NCBI GenBank assembly: GCA_026874595.1
Contig: CM049317.1
Coordinates: forward strand, 38,776,401 to 38,840,400
Origin: Sipunculus nudus
Taxonomy: Eukaryota; Annelida; Sipuncula; Golfingiida; Sipunculidae
DNA: 64,000 nt
Reading direction: 5' to 3'
The first letter of the stretch is position 1. Each line of letters opens with the position of its first letter. The translations under genes and the position numbers were made by a program. The notes beneath the pieces are model-generated. The model searched no databases. It saw only the letters and a program-made list of their open reading frames with translations, and was not told where the DNA came from. This document shows positions 1 through 12,154 of the stretch, piece after piece.

Positions 1-2240
1 TGATTCATATTCGTATTCATATACATTTGCAAAGTATTTGCACCATGTCTGGTATTTATTCAGTTTTAGCCAAACAATGATGTTGAGAATCCAGAATATA
101 CTAAATTCTTAAATTTAAATAATGATCATAAGTACCTGGTTTTACAGCTTTTATTTATATTAAAAAAATAAATGTAATATATTCACTTTGGACTACTTTC
201 ACATCAATTTACACACTAGACACAGTAGGAATCTAGATTAATATTATCAACTGCATCTTTGTCTATCATTAATTTCCTTCAAATGATCCCTAATGATTAG
301 TAATGAATAATATGATTTATTTTTGTTATCATTAAAAAATTGAACTGAAAAATACCATAGATGACTGGATGGTGTTATTTGGAATACTTGACATTCTATC
401 CATCCATACAAGATTCTGACATCATCAGTAACTGCAAGTTATTTTCCTGTTACCAAACAATTAACAAATTCCTTTTCTATTAATTTTTCTTTAATAAAGT
501 GGTCGGAATAAAGTGGCAAGCGAGTGTCCAGTGCTCGACCAGATGTTGTTTAGCCTAAATAATCTCACATTAATATGCATTTTAATCATTTATATATTAA
601 TATGAAAAAAAAAATAGATATTTATTTATTAAATGAAGTTTAGAAAGTGCGCCCACGGCTGACGTGATCAATCTTTACGACATTTCCCCTATAAGATAAT
701 CCGCGAAGCACGGTTGGAAACGCGCCTTCCCGGCATTTCGAAATGTTCTTATTTCATGATGTCAAGCAGTTCTCAACAGCATATACAGTTAAGAATAACA
801 CCAGGTCGATCATATAAATTACATTATAATGCCTCAGATGACATGATTATGATTGCTCAGGCAATTATTTCGCTCAAAACAACTCAGTTCAGGTCTCCCA
901 CAATCTCAAACTACCGTCCTATGCCTGTTGTGACACCGTTTCACGGCAGACAAGCCAATCGACGGCCGCTCTTTTTTCTATATTTGCATATTTCTATTCT
1001 GGACTGAACATTTAATTTGAATCATAGGCATATGACTATGATTTGAATGGGAACTTTCTCGTAATTTTCAAGCCTCATGGACACGTGATCTCTCTGTTGC
1101 CCGTTATGTATAAAGAAGCCCGAACCTGGGAATATACTTCGACGAAAGTGCGATGTTTCCCCGGACTGAATTACTTCACTATCGCTGTTTAATTGATATG
1201 AAAATGTCATATCTAAGAAGAACCCAACAATTTCGTTGTTGGTTGTTTTACATTTTCTCTGACAAATAATATTGACATTTAATCGTGTGTTACTGGTTGA
1301 ACAAGTAGTTTAAGCTGCTGTCGCACCGGCAGCATATTTTCCCGGTAAGCTGACATCGTTTCCACGTATAGGCTAACACGGATATATACGGACAGAAAGA
1401 TTCAGTTTTTTAAATCGTTCAAATGTTTTATTTTTTTTTAAAGAAATTGTGGTGTCTGGTCTTTTGATACTTGCCTTAGAATTATAGGCCTAATAATGCA
1501 GCGCCGGCCACAAACTTTCCCAGCTGACATGTATATAGGCCAAACATCGTTGCACGGCACCGCCAACGCATAAATGACACATTGTGGGAGCCGAAATTTC
1601 GACGATTATTCCTTTCATACTTTCATACAAACAATTATGTAATATGGTGACGTCGGCAGCAAAATTCAACAGGCTCTCATCGTACCACGGCAACTTACGC
1701 TTGCATGGCCGACTTTCTGAATAACCTATTCTTATCAAATTTATCTACAGTGAATGAACCCTTGCCTAAATGTGTATGTCCTTTATCTGTTTTGAGTTGT
1801 TCACAACATTAAGATTCGATATTGATTTGCCACTTTGAATGGCACCAGTTGTTGCGCGATTCCTAAATTTGCAATGAACATAATTGTATGTCACCAGTTT
1901 GCAATCTGTACATCAATGTACCGTTATTATTGATCCTAAGACATGAATTCTATTGCTTTCAGTTTTATGACGACTTAAAAATGATGACATGTAAAACATG
2001 TAACGATTCCTTTACAAATTACAAATATTTATAATACTACATTCATATTGCATAGATTATTTTAAGATAATATTTTGCTTCGAAGACATTGTCCCCACCT
2101 AATTTTGGTGTGTCCCCCAAAAATTACATAAAGGGGCCTGGTGTCCCTTTGCTTTTCATGCCTAGGAGCAACACTGTTTGTTATTAAAAATCAATAAAAA
2201 ATTATTAATTTATAGTTTCTTGTTATGTTGTTGGTCAAAA
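1..2240. other. AT-rich sequence, no gene recognised
   Basis: I read both strands and saw no splice-flanked exon, known domain or RNA gene. The short open frames here (for example 714-1007 + and 1022-1210 -) have no recognisable motif and read like chance frames. The part after about 2050 grades into the minus-oriented repeat that follows. Confidence 0.5.
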
Positions 2241-2249
2241 CAACTACTA

Positions 2250-3800
2250 GATAAGTTGGGTTGGACACCTGGATCAACTGTGGCTGGCCATAAGCTGCCT
2301 GGCTGCCCCAGTGTATGCCTCCCTCAAGCGTGCAAAATTTGCTGGAAGGTCAATAAGGTCAACATACAGGAGACTGAAGAGGGGCTTGGGAGACCCTGGT
2401 TCTGACATGGTCTCATAAAAACTAATTAATAAAAGCTAAAATTTTTGGCCATTTTCTTTTAGCTTTCTAAACTAAAAAGCTGAAATCCTTATGTATGCAT
2501 GATATGAAAATTATATCAACACTGCTCACAGGAAACAAACGTGCTATGGTCAAAGTTGGGCAAAATATAAGGTACTTATTTTATATTTGTAATAATAACT
2601 TATAAAATTTGAAAAATTCAGAACTAATTTTGGGTATTCAATTGAATCTTGATTAAATAATGTCACATCCCTGACAGAAAATCTCTAGCTTCAGCAATCC
2701 TCTTGTAAAGGGAGTAAATAAATTTCTTGATTTTTTACAAAGTACATTATGTTTGGGCACACAACTTAAAACAATTATGCAATACAGACATCATTTCTGG
2801 CATGTGCATACCGAATGTATAGAAAAATATGTATATTATATATGATCAAAGTCAGATCAGTGGTTTTGACATTAGGCAGTCTTGTGTAACAATGGGTCTT
2901 TTTATTGGAAAAATAAAGTTTTTCATTAATATCTTAAAGGAATTAAGTCCTAGTGACCAAATTCTTGGCATGGTAGGGGATTTTGGAGACATCTAACTGT
3001 ATGTCAAATTTTAGGAATTGAGAGCTGAAGCTGGGGAGCTGAGCTCTAGCGAACTGCATAACACTAGCTTGATGTAAATAATATGTGACATGGTGCTTGA
3101 AAACTTGAATAAAATCTACAGTTTTTTATCAACTGGTTTCAAATTTTTAGTGTTAACAGATGAAATGCTAACAAAAACATGCTGTGAAAATTAAATCCAC
3201 AGCAGTTACAGGAAAAAAATGTGCCATGGTCAAAGTTGGGCAAAATTTAAGGTACCAATTTTTTATTTTTGCTAATATTTTAAAAATTTTAAAAGATTTT
3301 GATCTAATTTTGGGTATACAATTTAATTTTTAATTAATTAAAGTTATATTACTGGAAAAAAGTCCTTAGCTTTAACATGTTTTGTGTTAAGTAATCAAAT
3401 ATCTTTCCTGATTTTTTACAAAATGCATTTTTGGGCACATAACTTTTTTAAATTATACACTACAGACCTAATTTCTGGCATGTAAATAGGAACTATATAG
3501 AGGAATATTTATGGTAAATATGAGGAAAAACAGATGAGTGGTTTTGATATTAGGCAGTCCTGAAGTGTGAAAATAGGTTTTTAATAAAAAATTGAGGTTT
3601 TTTCTTAATTTCTCAAAAGAACGAAGTCGCAAAGACCCAGTTTTCAGCTTGGTAGATCTTGGGGACATCTAACATTATGCCGAATTTTGGATTCCTAGGT
3701 CTTACGGTTTCAAAACGTGCCAGTTTAACGGACGGACGGACAGCCGACAGACAAAGGATCACGATTTTAGCTCAGATGACTTATAGTCAGCTGAGCTAAC
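2250..3800 (-). repeat. Family 1 hairpin-started dispersed repeat, minus copy
   Basis: Read on the minus strand, this copy starts with a terminal hairpin (3768-3798), then a TCCGTCC-rich stretch, then body sequence. The body occurs twice here: about 2505-3010 and about 3187-3720 share blocks such as GGTCAAAGTTGGGCAAAAT and a run around CTGGCATGT, offset by about 680 bp. The same body is found at 11200-11760 (-), 45000-46010 (+), 50160-50650 (+) and 50850-51220 (+). An open frame at 3468-3668 resembles those at 11521-11724 and 45707-45925, but this is shared repeat DNA rather than a gene. The outer (left) limit is approximate. Confidence 0.8.
3768..3798 (-). repeat. Terminal hairpin of family 1
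   Basis: Arms TAGCTCAGATGAC and GTCAGCTGAGCTA pair over 13 positions with one mismatch around a 5-nt loop TTATA. The same hairpin recurs at 11824-11854, 44842-44872, 45572-45602 and 50007-50037, and in diverged form at 32642-32673. Confidence 0.85.
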
Positions 3801-4098
3801 AAAGACACCAGAAGTTTTATTCATTGACTCAAACTCAATGGCTCAAGAAGCAGCCTGAATTCAAGACTCGCTCCGAATTGTGTACATTGAAAAATAAACA
3901 TGTGGGTTCACTTGTTGTATAAGCCCCCTGAAGTTCAGCCCCGTGTAATGCACCTAAACTAAAGCTATCCCTATATTACCTTTACGGCGTGCTTCGTGCC
4001 ACCCTATGTGTAACATAGAATATGTTTACTGAACGTTAAGGTGTAACATATAAAATATTTACTGAATTTTCCTGCTTGGATTATTGGTGTGCCTTATT

Positions 4099-4148
4099 GC
4101 GACCCGGTGCATGTGCATTCACGCATATCAGGTCACGTGATGGGGGTC
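4099..4148 (+). repeat. Short repeat shared with 12532-12590
   Basis: About 50 bp reading CCGGTGCATGTGCA(T/C)TCACG and then ATATCAGGTCACGTGA is present here and again at 12532-12590 with only a few changes. It abuts the GA-rich satellite and the MULE relic, so it may be flanking or terminal sequence of an element. I could not find an inverted partner near 7.7-8.3 kb. Confidence 0.6.
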
Positions 4149-4157
4149 ACAGCAATG

Positions 4158-4337
4158 AGGGAGAGAGAGAGAGAGAAGATCAGAGAGAAAGAAAAGGAGA
4201 GAGAGAGAGAGAGAGACAGAACGAGAGATAAAAGGAGAGAGAGAGAAAGAGAAGAAAAGTCCATTTTAATAAGATCAGACAGAGAGAGAGAAAGATAGAG
4301 AGAGAGAATGTCTATTTCAAAAAGATCAGAGAGAAAG

Positions 4338-4372
<35 letters not shown>

Positions 4373-4455
4373 AGAGAATAAGAGAGAGAAAGAGAGAGAG
4401 AGAGACAGACAGAACGAGAGATAAAAGGAGAGAGAGAGAAAGAGAAGAAAAGTCC
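4158..4455 (+). repeat. GA-rich satellite with an internal 190-bp duplication
   Basis: Nearly pure GA/GAGAAA purine sequence. A block reading CAGAACGAGAGATAAAAGG and ending AAGAGAAGAAAAGTCC occurs at about 4218-4262 and again at about 4408-4454, so this is a duplicated 190-bp unit rather than a plain microsatellite. It runs directly into the 5' end of the transposase frame and may have replaced the transposon's 5' end. Confidence 0.85.
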
Positions 4456-4469
4456 CGGTACAACCATGT

Positions 4470-6401
4470 TTGAAGGGTGGGGGTGAAGGTAGTTTCTTTG
4501 TTGGTGCTTTGTTTAATAACTATTCAGAATTAGAACAAAGTTTTACAACATGGTGCAATACGCATCATCATCCAATGAAAAAACGCAGGACCGATAAGAA
4601 CCCTGATCCAAGTAAAGTAGATACTCACCCTTATGCAACCATAATATATACTTGTAAACATCATGGTACGGTTAAACCGAGAGGTACTGGGGCACGCCCA
4701 ACTCAATCATATTTAGCCTTAAATTGTCCTGTAACTGTTAGGGTAGGTCTTCAGAAATTGTCAGGTATGTACAAAATTACTAAAATTATAGATCAACATA
4801 ACCATCCAGTAGGCCCTAACACTTTTGAAATGTATCCTGATCAGCGTAAATTAGATACAAAACAGAAAGATATGGTTGCAGAAATGATAAATTATGAGAT
4901 GGGAACTAGACAGTTACAGAATTTTATTAAAGACAGAACAGGTAAAAGTGTTTTAGCCCAGGATATCCATAATATAAGAAGAGATATACGACAAAATGAA
5001 ACACAAGATAAAACCAAAGGAAAATTGTTAGTAGAGAAAATAAATGCAATAGCTCAAAGTGATATTGAAAAGAAAATTCATATAGATACTGATCAGGCCG
5101 GGAATTTAAACGTTTTAATGATTCAATCTGCCACTATGAAAAATTATTACAATAAATACCCAGAGGTTTTATTTTTGGACGGTACGTACAAATTAAATAT
5201 TGAGGGATATCCACTATATTCATTTTTATGTCAGGATAACAACGGGAGGGGGAAACCTGTAAGTTATTTATTTGTAAAAGACGAAACAAAACCAACCATA
5301 ACACAAGCAATAGGAATTTTTACAAAATATAATCAAAATTTATTAGATAAAGCAAAGGTAATAATGATTGACAAAGACTTCACAGAAATGGCTGTTCTAA
5401 AACAATTCTTCCCAACTGCAAAAATCTTACTCTGTACATTTCACGTCTTAAAATATCTTTAACAAACTGTTGGCGATATAATAATTCCTAAACATGAAAA
5501 AACTGAAATTATGACTATAATACAGAAATTAATATATGCAGCTAAAATAGATGAATTTGATAAAATCTTACCTGAACTCCATCAAGTAGCACCTGCCGAA
5601 TTTGTTGAATATTTCAATCGTAACTGGATTAGTTGTAAGGACATGTGGGCACACTACGCTAGGAGACATTTAGAAACATTAGGGAATAATACCAATAATC
5701 GAATTGAAAGTCACAATCAGAAATTAAAAATGTTAATCCGACCACACTTTCATTTAGACGAATCAGTACAGGGATTAATTAGTTATATTAAATCAGTAGA
5801 AAAATATGGAAGTAAATGTGAATTAGACGTGCTAAAAGTAAGTTTAGATACCAGAAAAGTTGATCAATTACATGTCCAAATAGCCAATATATGTACGAAA
5901 CAGGGAGTATTGCTTATTAATCCAGAAATTGAAAAGTCCAATAAAATTACAGGGTCGATTAATAAAACAGAAAATAGCTTTAATTTTGTAGCTAATAATG
6001 AAGTCACGTACCAGGTAGATTTAGACGCAACTCAGTGTAATTGTAGGTTTTGGTACCAATACAAATTACCATGTAGGCACATTTTTAAAGTACGAAAAGA
6101 AAATGAAATGCCCCACTTTAGTCCAGATTTAATTCCTTTTTGATGGAAAAAAGACAATATTAATGAAAATTCTACTGAAGAAGATGTCCCCGCATTTGTT
6201 TGGCAGGTATTACCCACAGAGAAAAATAAAAGACTAAAAAAGAAAATTTTATCCCAGAATGAAAAATATGTAAAAGCTTCCAAAACTACAAAAGATTTAG
6301 CATCATTTCTCTCCACATGTGGTGAGGAAGAATTCGATTCCAAAATTAAAATTTTAGAAATTTTGTTAAGGGAATGGCGTTTAAATAAAAAGTGCATTTA
6401 A
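4470..6401 (+). pseudogene. MULE/FAR1-like transposase with SWIM zinc finger, broken
   Basis: One frame runs from 4470 to 6401 with two internal stops: TAA at 5460-5462 and TGA at 6141-6143. The TGA is plausibly a decayed CGA. The N-terminal part has a FAR1/FLYWCH-like zinc-binding pattern (CKHHG, LNCPVTVR and a final HNH). The catalytic core includes FLDGTYKLN and VIMIDKDF, as expected for DDE residues of Mutator-like transposases. The C-terminal SWIM finger is clear: CxC-x9-CxH in CNCRFWYQYKLPCRH near 6034-6078. The first codon is TTG and no upstream ATG is in frame; the frame enters from the GA satellite, so the true N-terminus is lost. It would have cut and pasted the element by binding its ends. 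Confidence 0.75.
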
Positions 6402-6585
6402 ACTTTGAGAGTTCAGATAACAAATTAGAAAATGAAAAGAATACTGATAAATGTAAAAGCCCACAATCTGATCATATTAGGCCTAATTCCATATCAGAAC
6501 CCCCCTCATTTGATGAACTACCAGATTTGGCATTAAACAATGAATATGTAGAGTCGTAAAAAACCCAAAAGTAACTTATATTAGA

Positions 6586-7269
6586 GTGACGTGTGATGGA
6601 ATTGAACAAAATATATGCACAGATGATCTTGGCAACAAGCTAACTTTAACCAATATAAAACGACGTAGGGGCCGCCCAAAAGGTACAAAAAAATCTTTCA
6701 CAGTTTTTTCAGGTAAAACGAAAAAGGAAGTAAAAACTAACTGTAACCCTCAGAAAAAAAGAAAACTTAATTCAAATTTATGGCTTTCATCACCCAAATT
6801 AACTTATGCAGATAAGGATATACTTTTAGGTCATGGTATCTGGTTAACTGATAAGCATATTAACGCTGCCCAATTAATTTTGAAGAAACAATTTCCTAAT
6901 ATAAACGGTTTGCAAGATCCTCTTTTGGCACAAAACAGAACATTAAAAAATGTAAGTAAAAACATGATTCAGATAATGCACTGCGGCAGGTATAAACATT
7001 GGGTAACTGTTTCCACTGTAAATAATCCCCCAAACCATGTTTCATTGTATAACTCAATTGACCAACCTATTCCAGAAGACACTCTTGAACAAATCTGCGC
7101 AATAATCAAATCGGAATCGCCAAATATACATATTAAGTCACATTCTGTTCAAATTCAAGAAGGCAGTAGCGATTGTGGCCTTTTCGCTGTTGCATTTGCA
7201 ACTGCCCTAGCACATGGAAAAGATCCAACTGATTCTAAATTTGACCAAATTTATTACGCCCTCATTTAA
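6586..7269 (+). pseudogene. Ulp1/C48-like cysteine protease with AT-hook, transposon-borne
   Basis: The frame begins with GTG and is open upstream to about 6554, so this is an internal segment of a longer protein. An AT-hook (RRRGRPKG) lies near residues 26-33, followed by a lysine-rich stretch. The C48 fold is recognised by KHWV (His138), YNS (Asn156, where the family usually has Asp) and the Gln-x5-Cys block QEGSSDCGLFA (Gln191, Cys197). The protease frame is lost near 7260, and the following PHD finger is in another frame. Its role in transposition is unknown; SUMO or ubiquitin deconjugation is the family expectation. The Asp-to-Asn change may weaken catalysis or be tolerated. Confidence 0.7.
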
Positions 7270-7550
7270 GTATCTGTTTAGAAAAAGGTCATCTCAGTGA
7301 ATTTCCTGAAAGTAAAGTTAAAATTGTTAAAAAGTCAACAGAAAGATTTGATAATTTAGAAGTTTTTTGTATTTGTAGACAGTTGTATATGGAAAAAAGT
7401 TATTATGGTTTCCCTTGTGGTGATATGGTTCAGTGTGATGGATGTTTAGAGTGGTTCCATCAAAGTTGTAAAAATATTGACTTAAAATATTTTGAAAATC
7501 CGGATCTATCTTATTATTGTAGTTATAAATGTAAAATTCCTCAAATTTAA
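7263..7550 (+). pseudogene. PHD finger tail of the MULE protease frame
   Basis: A 95-codon frame too fragmentary to stand alone. It begins HLSICLEKG, which continues the protease tail after a frameshift near 7260, then gives a PHD finger. The Cys4-His-Cys3 ligands are visible as FCIC, VQCDGCLEWFH, QSC and YYCSYKC. PHD fingers commonly bind histone H3 tails, so a chromatin-targeting role is possible for the intact ancestor. It ends at TAA 7548-7550. Confidence 0.7.
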
Positions 7551-7563
7551 TATGTTGCGACAT

Positions 7564-7705
7564 TGTGATGTTGTATATTTATTGTGTATATATCCAAACT
7601 TCAGTTTTATAAATAAAATCTTTGCAGTTGAAGACTTTGTGATGTTGTATATATATTGTGTATATATCCGAACTTCAGTTTTTGCAAAATAAAATCTTTG
7701 ATAAA
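7564..7705 (+). repeat. Two 74-bp tandem units carrying polyadenylation signals
   Basis: TGTGATGTTGTATAT starts at 7564 and again at 7638, and each unit ends in AATAAAATCTTTG. The duplication doubles the likely polyadenylation signal of the MULE coding unit. Confidence 0.8.
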
Positions 7706-7719
7706 ATGCTTTGAGATTT

Positions 7720-8228
7720 TATTGGAATCATTAAATAAACTTACAAAAATATAAGTTTTCTTATTATTCATTGAGAATTAAAAACTCATCATAAAACGTT
7801 TATGAACTTGGGTTCATCTTCTTTACATTTTCCACAAAGTAGGTATATAAAAGTGAGGAGCTGAGGGTGATTAATTGTCAAACACCCGACATCATATAAG
7901 CCCCTTAATTACATCGTGCGACCGTCAGCTGTCTAGACAGTAGCCATGACAACATGACACTCAGGCCTTCGGAAATAAACTGATAGGGCCTGGAGTCATG
8001 ATGGCAGTCACAACAGAACGCCCATTCTAAGCGTCGGATCAAAATATTTCCTGTCTGGTATTAATTGGCATCACAGGCTTATATAGTCGTATTATATGTG
8101 CTTAATATCGAAGAAAAAATGTTGTTACACAAAAATAATTACATTTATTACCTCCATTCATCACTGTAGCATCGATTCACGTGAAGCGGTACTTCTCATT
8201 CAAAACTAAATGTGTCATGGCGCGGTCG
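7720..8228. other. No gene recognised
   Basis: AT-rich unique-looking sequence. A stretch at 7910-7950 (CGTGCGACC, then CTGTCTAGACAG) loosely resembles the inverse of 12490-12516, but I cannot define an element. Confidence 0.4.
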
Positions 8229-8483
8229 TGTATGTAAACTTGGAAGTCGGAAGCCGGAAGCTGGAAACCAACGAAAGCAGTTAAAAGCATATACAAAATG
8301 CTAACGCTTCAATACCGTTTTCTTTTTCCCCGATAGAATAAGATCTTTATTTTTCATTCTGTGAAGAATAATAGTTATCCATTGTTTAATCTGAATGTTA
8401 TGGAAGATTTTGTGCTCGGAAGCCATCTCGGAAGTCAGTCAGAAGTGCTTGGATGTTATCCAATGTGTATAACTCGGAAGTCA
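8229..8483 (+). repeat. Short element with direct terminal repeats (AACTCGGAAGTC family), copy 1
   Basis: Starts with a degenerate TGTAAACTTGGAAGTCGG and ends with TGTGTATAACTCGGAAGTC, in the same orientation. The interior shares AAGCATATACAAAATGC, CGATAGAATAAG and CATTCTGTGAA with the copy at 31288-31531. Confidence 0.75.
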
Positions 8484-8650
8484 CAGAGACGCACTGGTTA
8501 ACTCGTGCCCAAATGCAGTTTCATTATAATTATAGTTGCATGCATATATTAAATTGCTAATGCATGATTCTGCTTTTAATGAGTGTATAATACAATACAA
8601 GATACATAATCGGAAAACTATAAGTTTTTATTTTTTTTATTTGTAAAATT

Positions 8651-8655
8651 AATAT

Positions 8656-8693
<38 letters not shown>
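8651..8693. repeat. (AT)n microsatellite
   Basis: Alternating AT with small interruptions. Confidence 0.9.
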
Positions 8694-8699
8694 TTGTAT

Positions 8700-9515
8700 T
8701 TTCACGTAATATATTTCACCCCATCTCATCTCAAGATTATGATTGATTTTCTGTTCCGCAACTATTCTCCTACATGTTTTTGATCAATGTATTCAAACTT
8801 TAGGTTGTTGGGCTTTAATATTTATATTTCTATAAAATTACGGTATAAACTGGAAAGTCCAAATATTCAAAAGTTCGTAACATGTTAATGTCAATGATGA
8901 AATGCGCGTCTATACATTTATAACTGGCAATTGTCACTCCTAGTATTTAAATGTAGTACTCGTTGTAAAATAATTGATATGATTAAGTCTTATGACAATC
9001 TTTGCATTTTTTCCGACATTTGTGCTCTGTGAGCGCATTGGCTGGGACAGCAGAACACAGTGCGCGAGTCTGAGTATCAGCCAAGGAGCCGTGAGATTTT
9101 TCACGGTCGATCCCACCTCGAGCTCAGCTCTGTGGGGAGACCGTGCATGACTCACACGGTAATGCGATTGGGGGGGGGGGGATTCGTCGGTGTTATTATC
9201 GAGAAAAATGTGATAACGGAAATACTTCCTCTCTCATTATACTAGTATATATTTGGATGCTCTCTCAGTGGAGTAAATCACCAATTTATGAATTGGAAAA
9301 TAATAAATAATTTCACTCCTGATGTTTCAACATCACATTTCAACTTCAAATATATGGATATTTATTAATATATTAAAGTCTGTTTGCAACTGATTTCACT
9401 CTCAAACGTATATAATATGTGCATGATAAGGGCATCTAACCAGAATGTGCTACCTTCAACTTCATATTACTGTACGATTACAAGGATCTCGATAAGAAAT
9501 TACAATTTTGTTAAC
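8700..9515. other. No gene recognised; G-tract at 9171-9181
   Basis: AT-rich sequence holding a short poly-G run. Short overlapping open frames on both strands around 8940-9245 have no recognisable motif. Confidence 0.4.

Positions 9516-9516
<1 letters not shown>

Positions 9517-9579
<63 letters not shown>
9517..9579. repeat. (AT)n microsatellite, about 31 units
   Basis: An uninterrupted AT repeat. Confidence 0.95.
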
Positions 9580-9582
<3 letters not shown>

Positions 9583-9974
9583 CAATGTGTGCAACCGGAC
9601 CATGAAATGTAAAATATAATTTGGCATAAAAAGTATTACATAATAGATAAGAGTCTAAGAGATTCATTATCCCGATGAAATTTTTTGGTCAGTGGAAGAG
9701 GAAAAGGTTTTTCAATTTATACATTAAAAATAAAATATTTTGTTCGAAACAACTTGTAAAAACATTAACTGGACTTTTTTGGTTCTGTCAAATTTTCTGT
9801 TTAAGTCTCTATGATATAATCAGGGTGATTTTTATAGGGGCATATGTATAAAATATTATCAAAACCTTTTTTTCATGTTTCCGCCAACATAAAATGCAGT
9901 AACAGCGTAAAATATTGATGAGTTAAAATAATCTTGTTATAAAAAATGAAATAAAATATCAATATAATATATTA

Positions 9975-10020
9975 TAAACAAGGGACCTATGGGTCACTGT
10001 GCTCAGCTGACGTTAACCTT
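9975..10020 (-). repeat. Edge of a minus-oriented family 1-type element
   Basis: GGGACCTATGGGTCACTG followed by CTCAGCTGACG resembles the inverse of the element end at about 35030-35070 (CATGACCCATGGGTCACTTG). The body between here and 10800 is not clearly assignable. Confidence 0.4.
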
Positions 10021-10825
10021 GAAGGTAAAAATATAAAATAATATCTAATGGAGATAAAGTGTAAGAGGAAGAGGTAATAAAGGCCATGGTTGGTTTATAT
10101 GATTGGTTTGTATTGATGAGCAAGAAATTGTTGCAAAAAAATATTTTGTGATCTGACCATGTGTTTCCTAATGTTGAAACTAAAGCATGTGAGCAGTTTG
10201 TGAACAAATGATCTGTACTATTACCCTGATCATTAGTTGGTTTTTCGATTAACTGTTGACATTTCAGTAGTTTACACATTTGTTCAATTGCATCTATTTT
10301 TTTGTATAATATATATTATTAAATATATATGTATTTTTTTTATGAAATGTATACATTGAAATATAGCTAATTAACAACATAAAACAGGGCAAACAAAGCC
10401 TGATCTCAAATTCTGCTGAGGCAGGAATATAATGAACAAATGTTTGTATTAAATCCTGATTTTTTATCACATCAATTATTTTCTAATTTAAGTTTATATT
10501 TCTATACATTTCCAATTTAACATATATATCTGAATATAAAAGTTGATTCATAATTCTCAATTGTATCATCATAAATCTCAATCTTGTCAGATAACACCAC
10601 ATCATTCATACAAATGTTTATTTATTTTTTACCACAAAAATATATCTTTAAAATCTGCAAAACAATAAATATCTAAAAATAATACTTGATTTAGATTTCA
10701 CAATTTTTAATTGTGTCTTTATTTATCCATAATGTGCTTCATATTTTATAATAATTTAAGCATACTGATTGGTTCATTTATATTTGTTAAAATCATTTAA
10801 AAGAAAATTGATTTCTTTAAAAATG

Positions 10826-11854
10826 CTACATTGCACAACATTGCATCTTCTGGATTACACCTTGAATTATTTTTTCAAGGAAAGTTTTTGCATATCGGAG
10901 TGGAAACAGCATTACAATTAAGGAGATACAGTGAAAACAATAACAATTACTGCATAACACTTGGTGGGTTGGGTTTGCTGGGAGGGGGGGGGGGGGGTGA
11001 TTGGGGTGGTGATATGAGAATAACTGTACAACTGTCACAGCAGGGGATCTCCCCCAGTGACTGTAACAAATCAGAAACCCTGGCATAGCTGACTTCCAGT
11101 GACCTGGAGTGGGACCCTGCATCTGTAATCAAAGCAAGTGACTACAGAAAAAAAAATCAATAACTAGCTTAATTTTCAAGCTTTTATTTTCAAATTTCAG
11201 ATTTAGACAAACTAAATATTTATGTTTACATGCTGTGAAAATTAAATCAATGGTGCTAACAGGAAAAAAACGTGCCATGGTCAAAGTTGGGCAAAATTTA
11301 AGGTACTGATTTTTTTTTATGCTAATAACTTAAAAAATTTACAAAATTCATATCTAATTTTGGGTAAACAATTGAACCTTAATTAAACATAGTTATATAC
11401 TTGAGAAAATAGACTCTAGTTTCAAAATTGTTCATGTTAAATGAGTTATTATTTTTCCTGATTTTTTACAAAGTCCATTATGTTTGGGCCCATAATTTAA
11501 AGAATTTATACTTTACAGACTTAATTTCTGGCATGTACATAGGAACTATATAGAGGAATATTTATGGTAAATATGAGGAAAAACAGATGAGTAGTTTTGA
11601 TATTAGGTAGTCCTGAAGTGTGAAAATAGGATTTTAATAAAAAATTGAGGTTTTTCCTTAATTTCTCAATGGAACGAAGTCGCAAAGACCCAGTTTTCGG
11701 CTTGGTAGGAGATCTTGGGGACATCTAACATAATGCTGAATTTTGGATTCCTAGGTCTTACGGTTTCAAAACGTTCCACATCTACGGACGGACGGACAGA
11801 CGACGGACAATGGACCACAACTATAGCTCAGATGACTTATAGTCAGCTGAGCTA
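10826..11854 (-). repeat. Family 1 dispersed repeat, second minus copy
   Basis: Ends at a TAGCTCAGATGAC hairpin (11824-11854). It contains one copy of the body (about 11230-11760) that closely matches 3187-3720, and a G-run (10985-10997) in a context matching the C-tracts at 42830 and 51458 read in reverse. Overlapping open frames here on both strands are repeat shadows. Confidence 0.8.
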
Positions 11855-11978
11855 AAAAAACAGCATCATGAATGTTACAAAACAGACTGAGTTTATGAAA
11901 AATATATGATACTGAAGAAACTGAAAATGCTTGACACGTTTGCTGACGATATGATGACCAGTGCATTTGCCTTTACTG

Positions 11979-12154
11979 GCTTCCGAGTTTTACACATTTG
12001 GACCATAACCGAGCAAAAAATAGTCTATAACTATTCTATCAATAAAAATAAAAAGGTACTTTCCATTGATGTAGTAGAATATTAATTATTCTTCGATCAT
12101 TGCTTTAAAAAAAGTCCTTGCTTCCGACTTCGGACTTCCGAGTTTTACACAGCC
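11979..12154 (-). repeat. Short element with direct terminal repeats, copy 2
   Basis: Bounded by CTTCCGAGTTTTACACATTTGG at one end (GGCTTCCGAGTTTTACACA, then TTTGG) and ACTTCCGAGTTTTACACAG at the other, both in the same orientation. It is the reverse orientation of copy 1 and is shortened inside. Confidence 0.7.

Larger units (their letters stand above)
4456..7710 (+). mobile_element. Decayed MULE-type DNA transposon (SWIM transposase, C48 protease, PHD)
   Basis: Three coding blocks in the same orientation belong together: a MULE/FAR1-like transposase with SWIM zinc finger (4470-6401), a C48/Ulp1-like protease with AT-hook (6586-7269) and a PHD finger (7263-7550). They are followed by AATAAA-type polyadenylation signals. 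A combination of Ulp1-like protease and PHD finger downstream of a transposase is a known arrangement in invertebrate DNA transposons, from memory. The reading frame is broken by two nonsense codons (5460-5462, 6141-6143) and at least three frameshifts (near 6395, 6550 and 7260). I found no terminal inverted repeats, so the limits are approximate and the copy looks dead. Confidence 0.75.

Noticed and set aside
3468-3668. Similar open frames at 3468-3668 (-), 11521-11724 (-) and 45707-45925 (+), suggesting a conserved small protein
   Set aside because: They are copies of the family 1 repeat body. Equivalent segments at 50160-50460 and 2700-2990 lack the frame, so conservation is at DNA level.
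6032-6397. 121-codon minus-strand frame
   Set aside because: Shadow of the MULE transposase coding strand; no motif.
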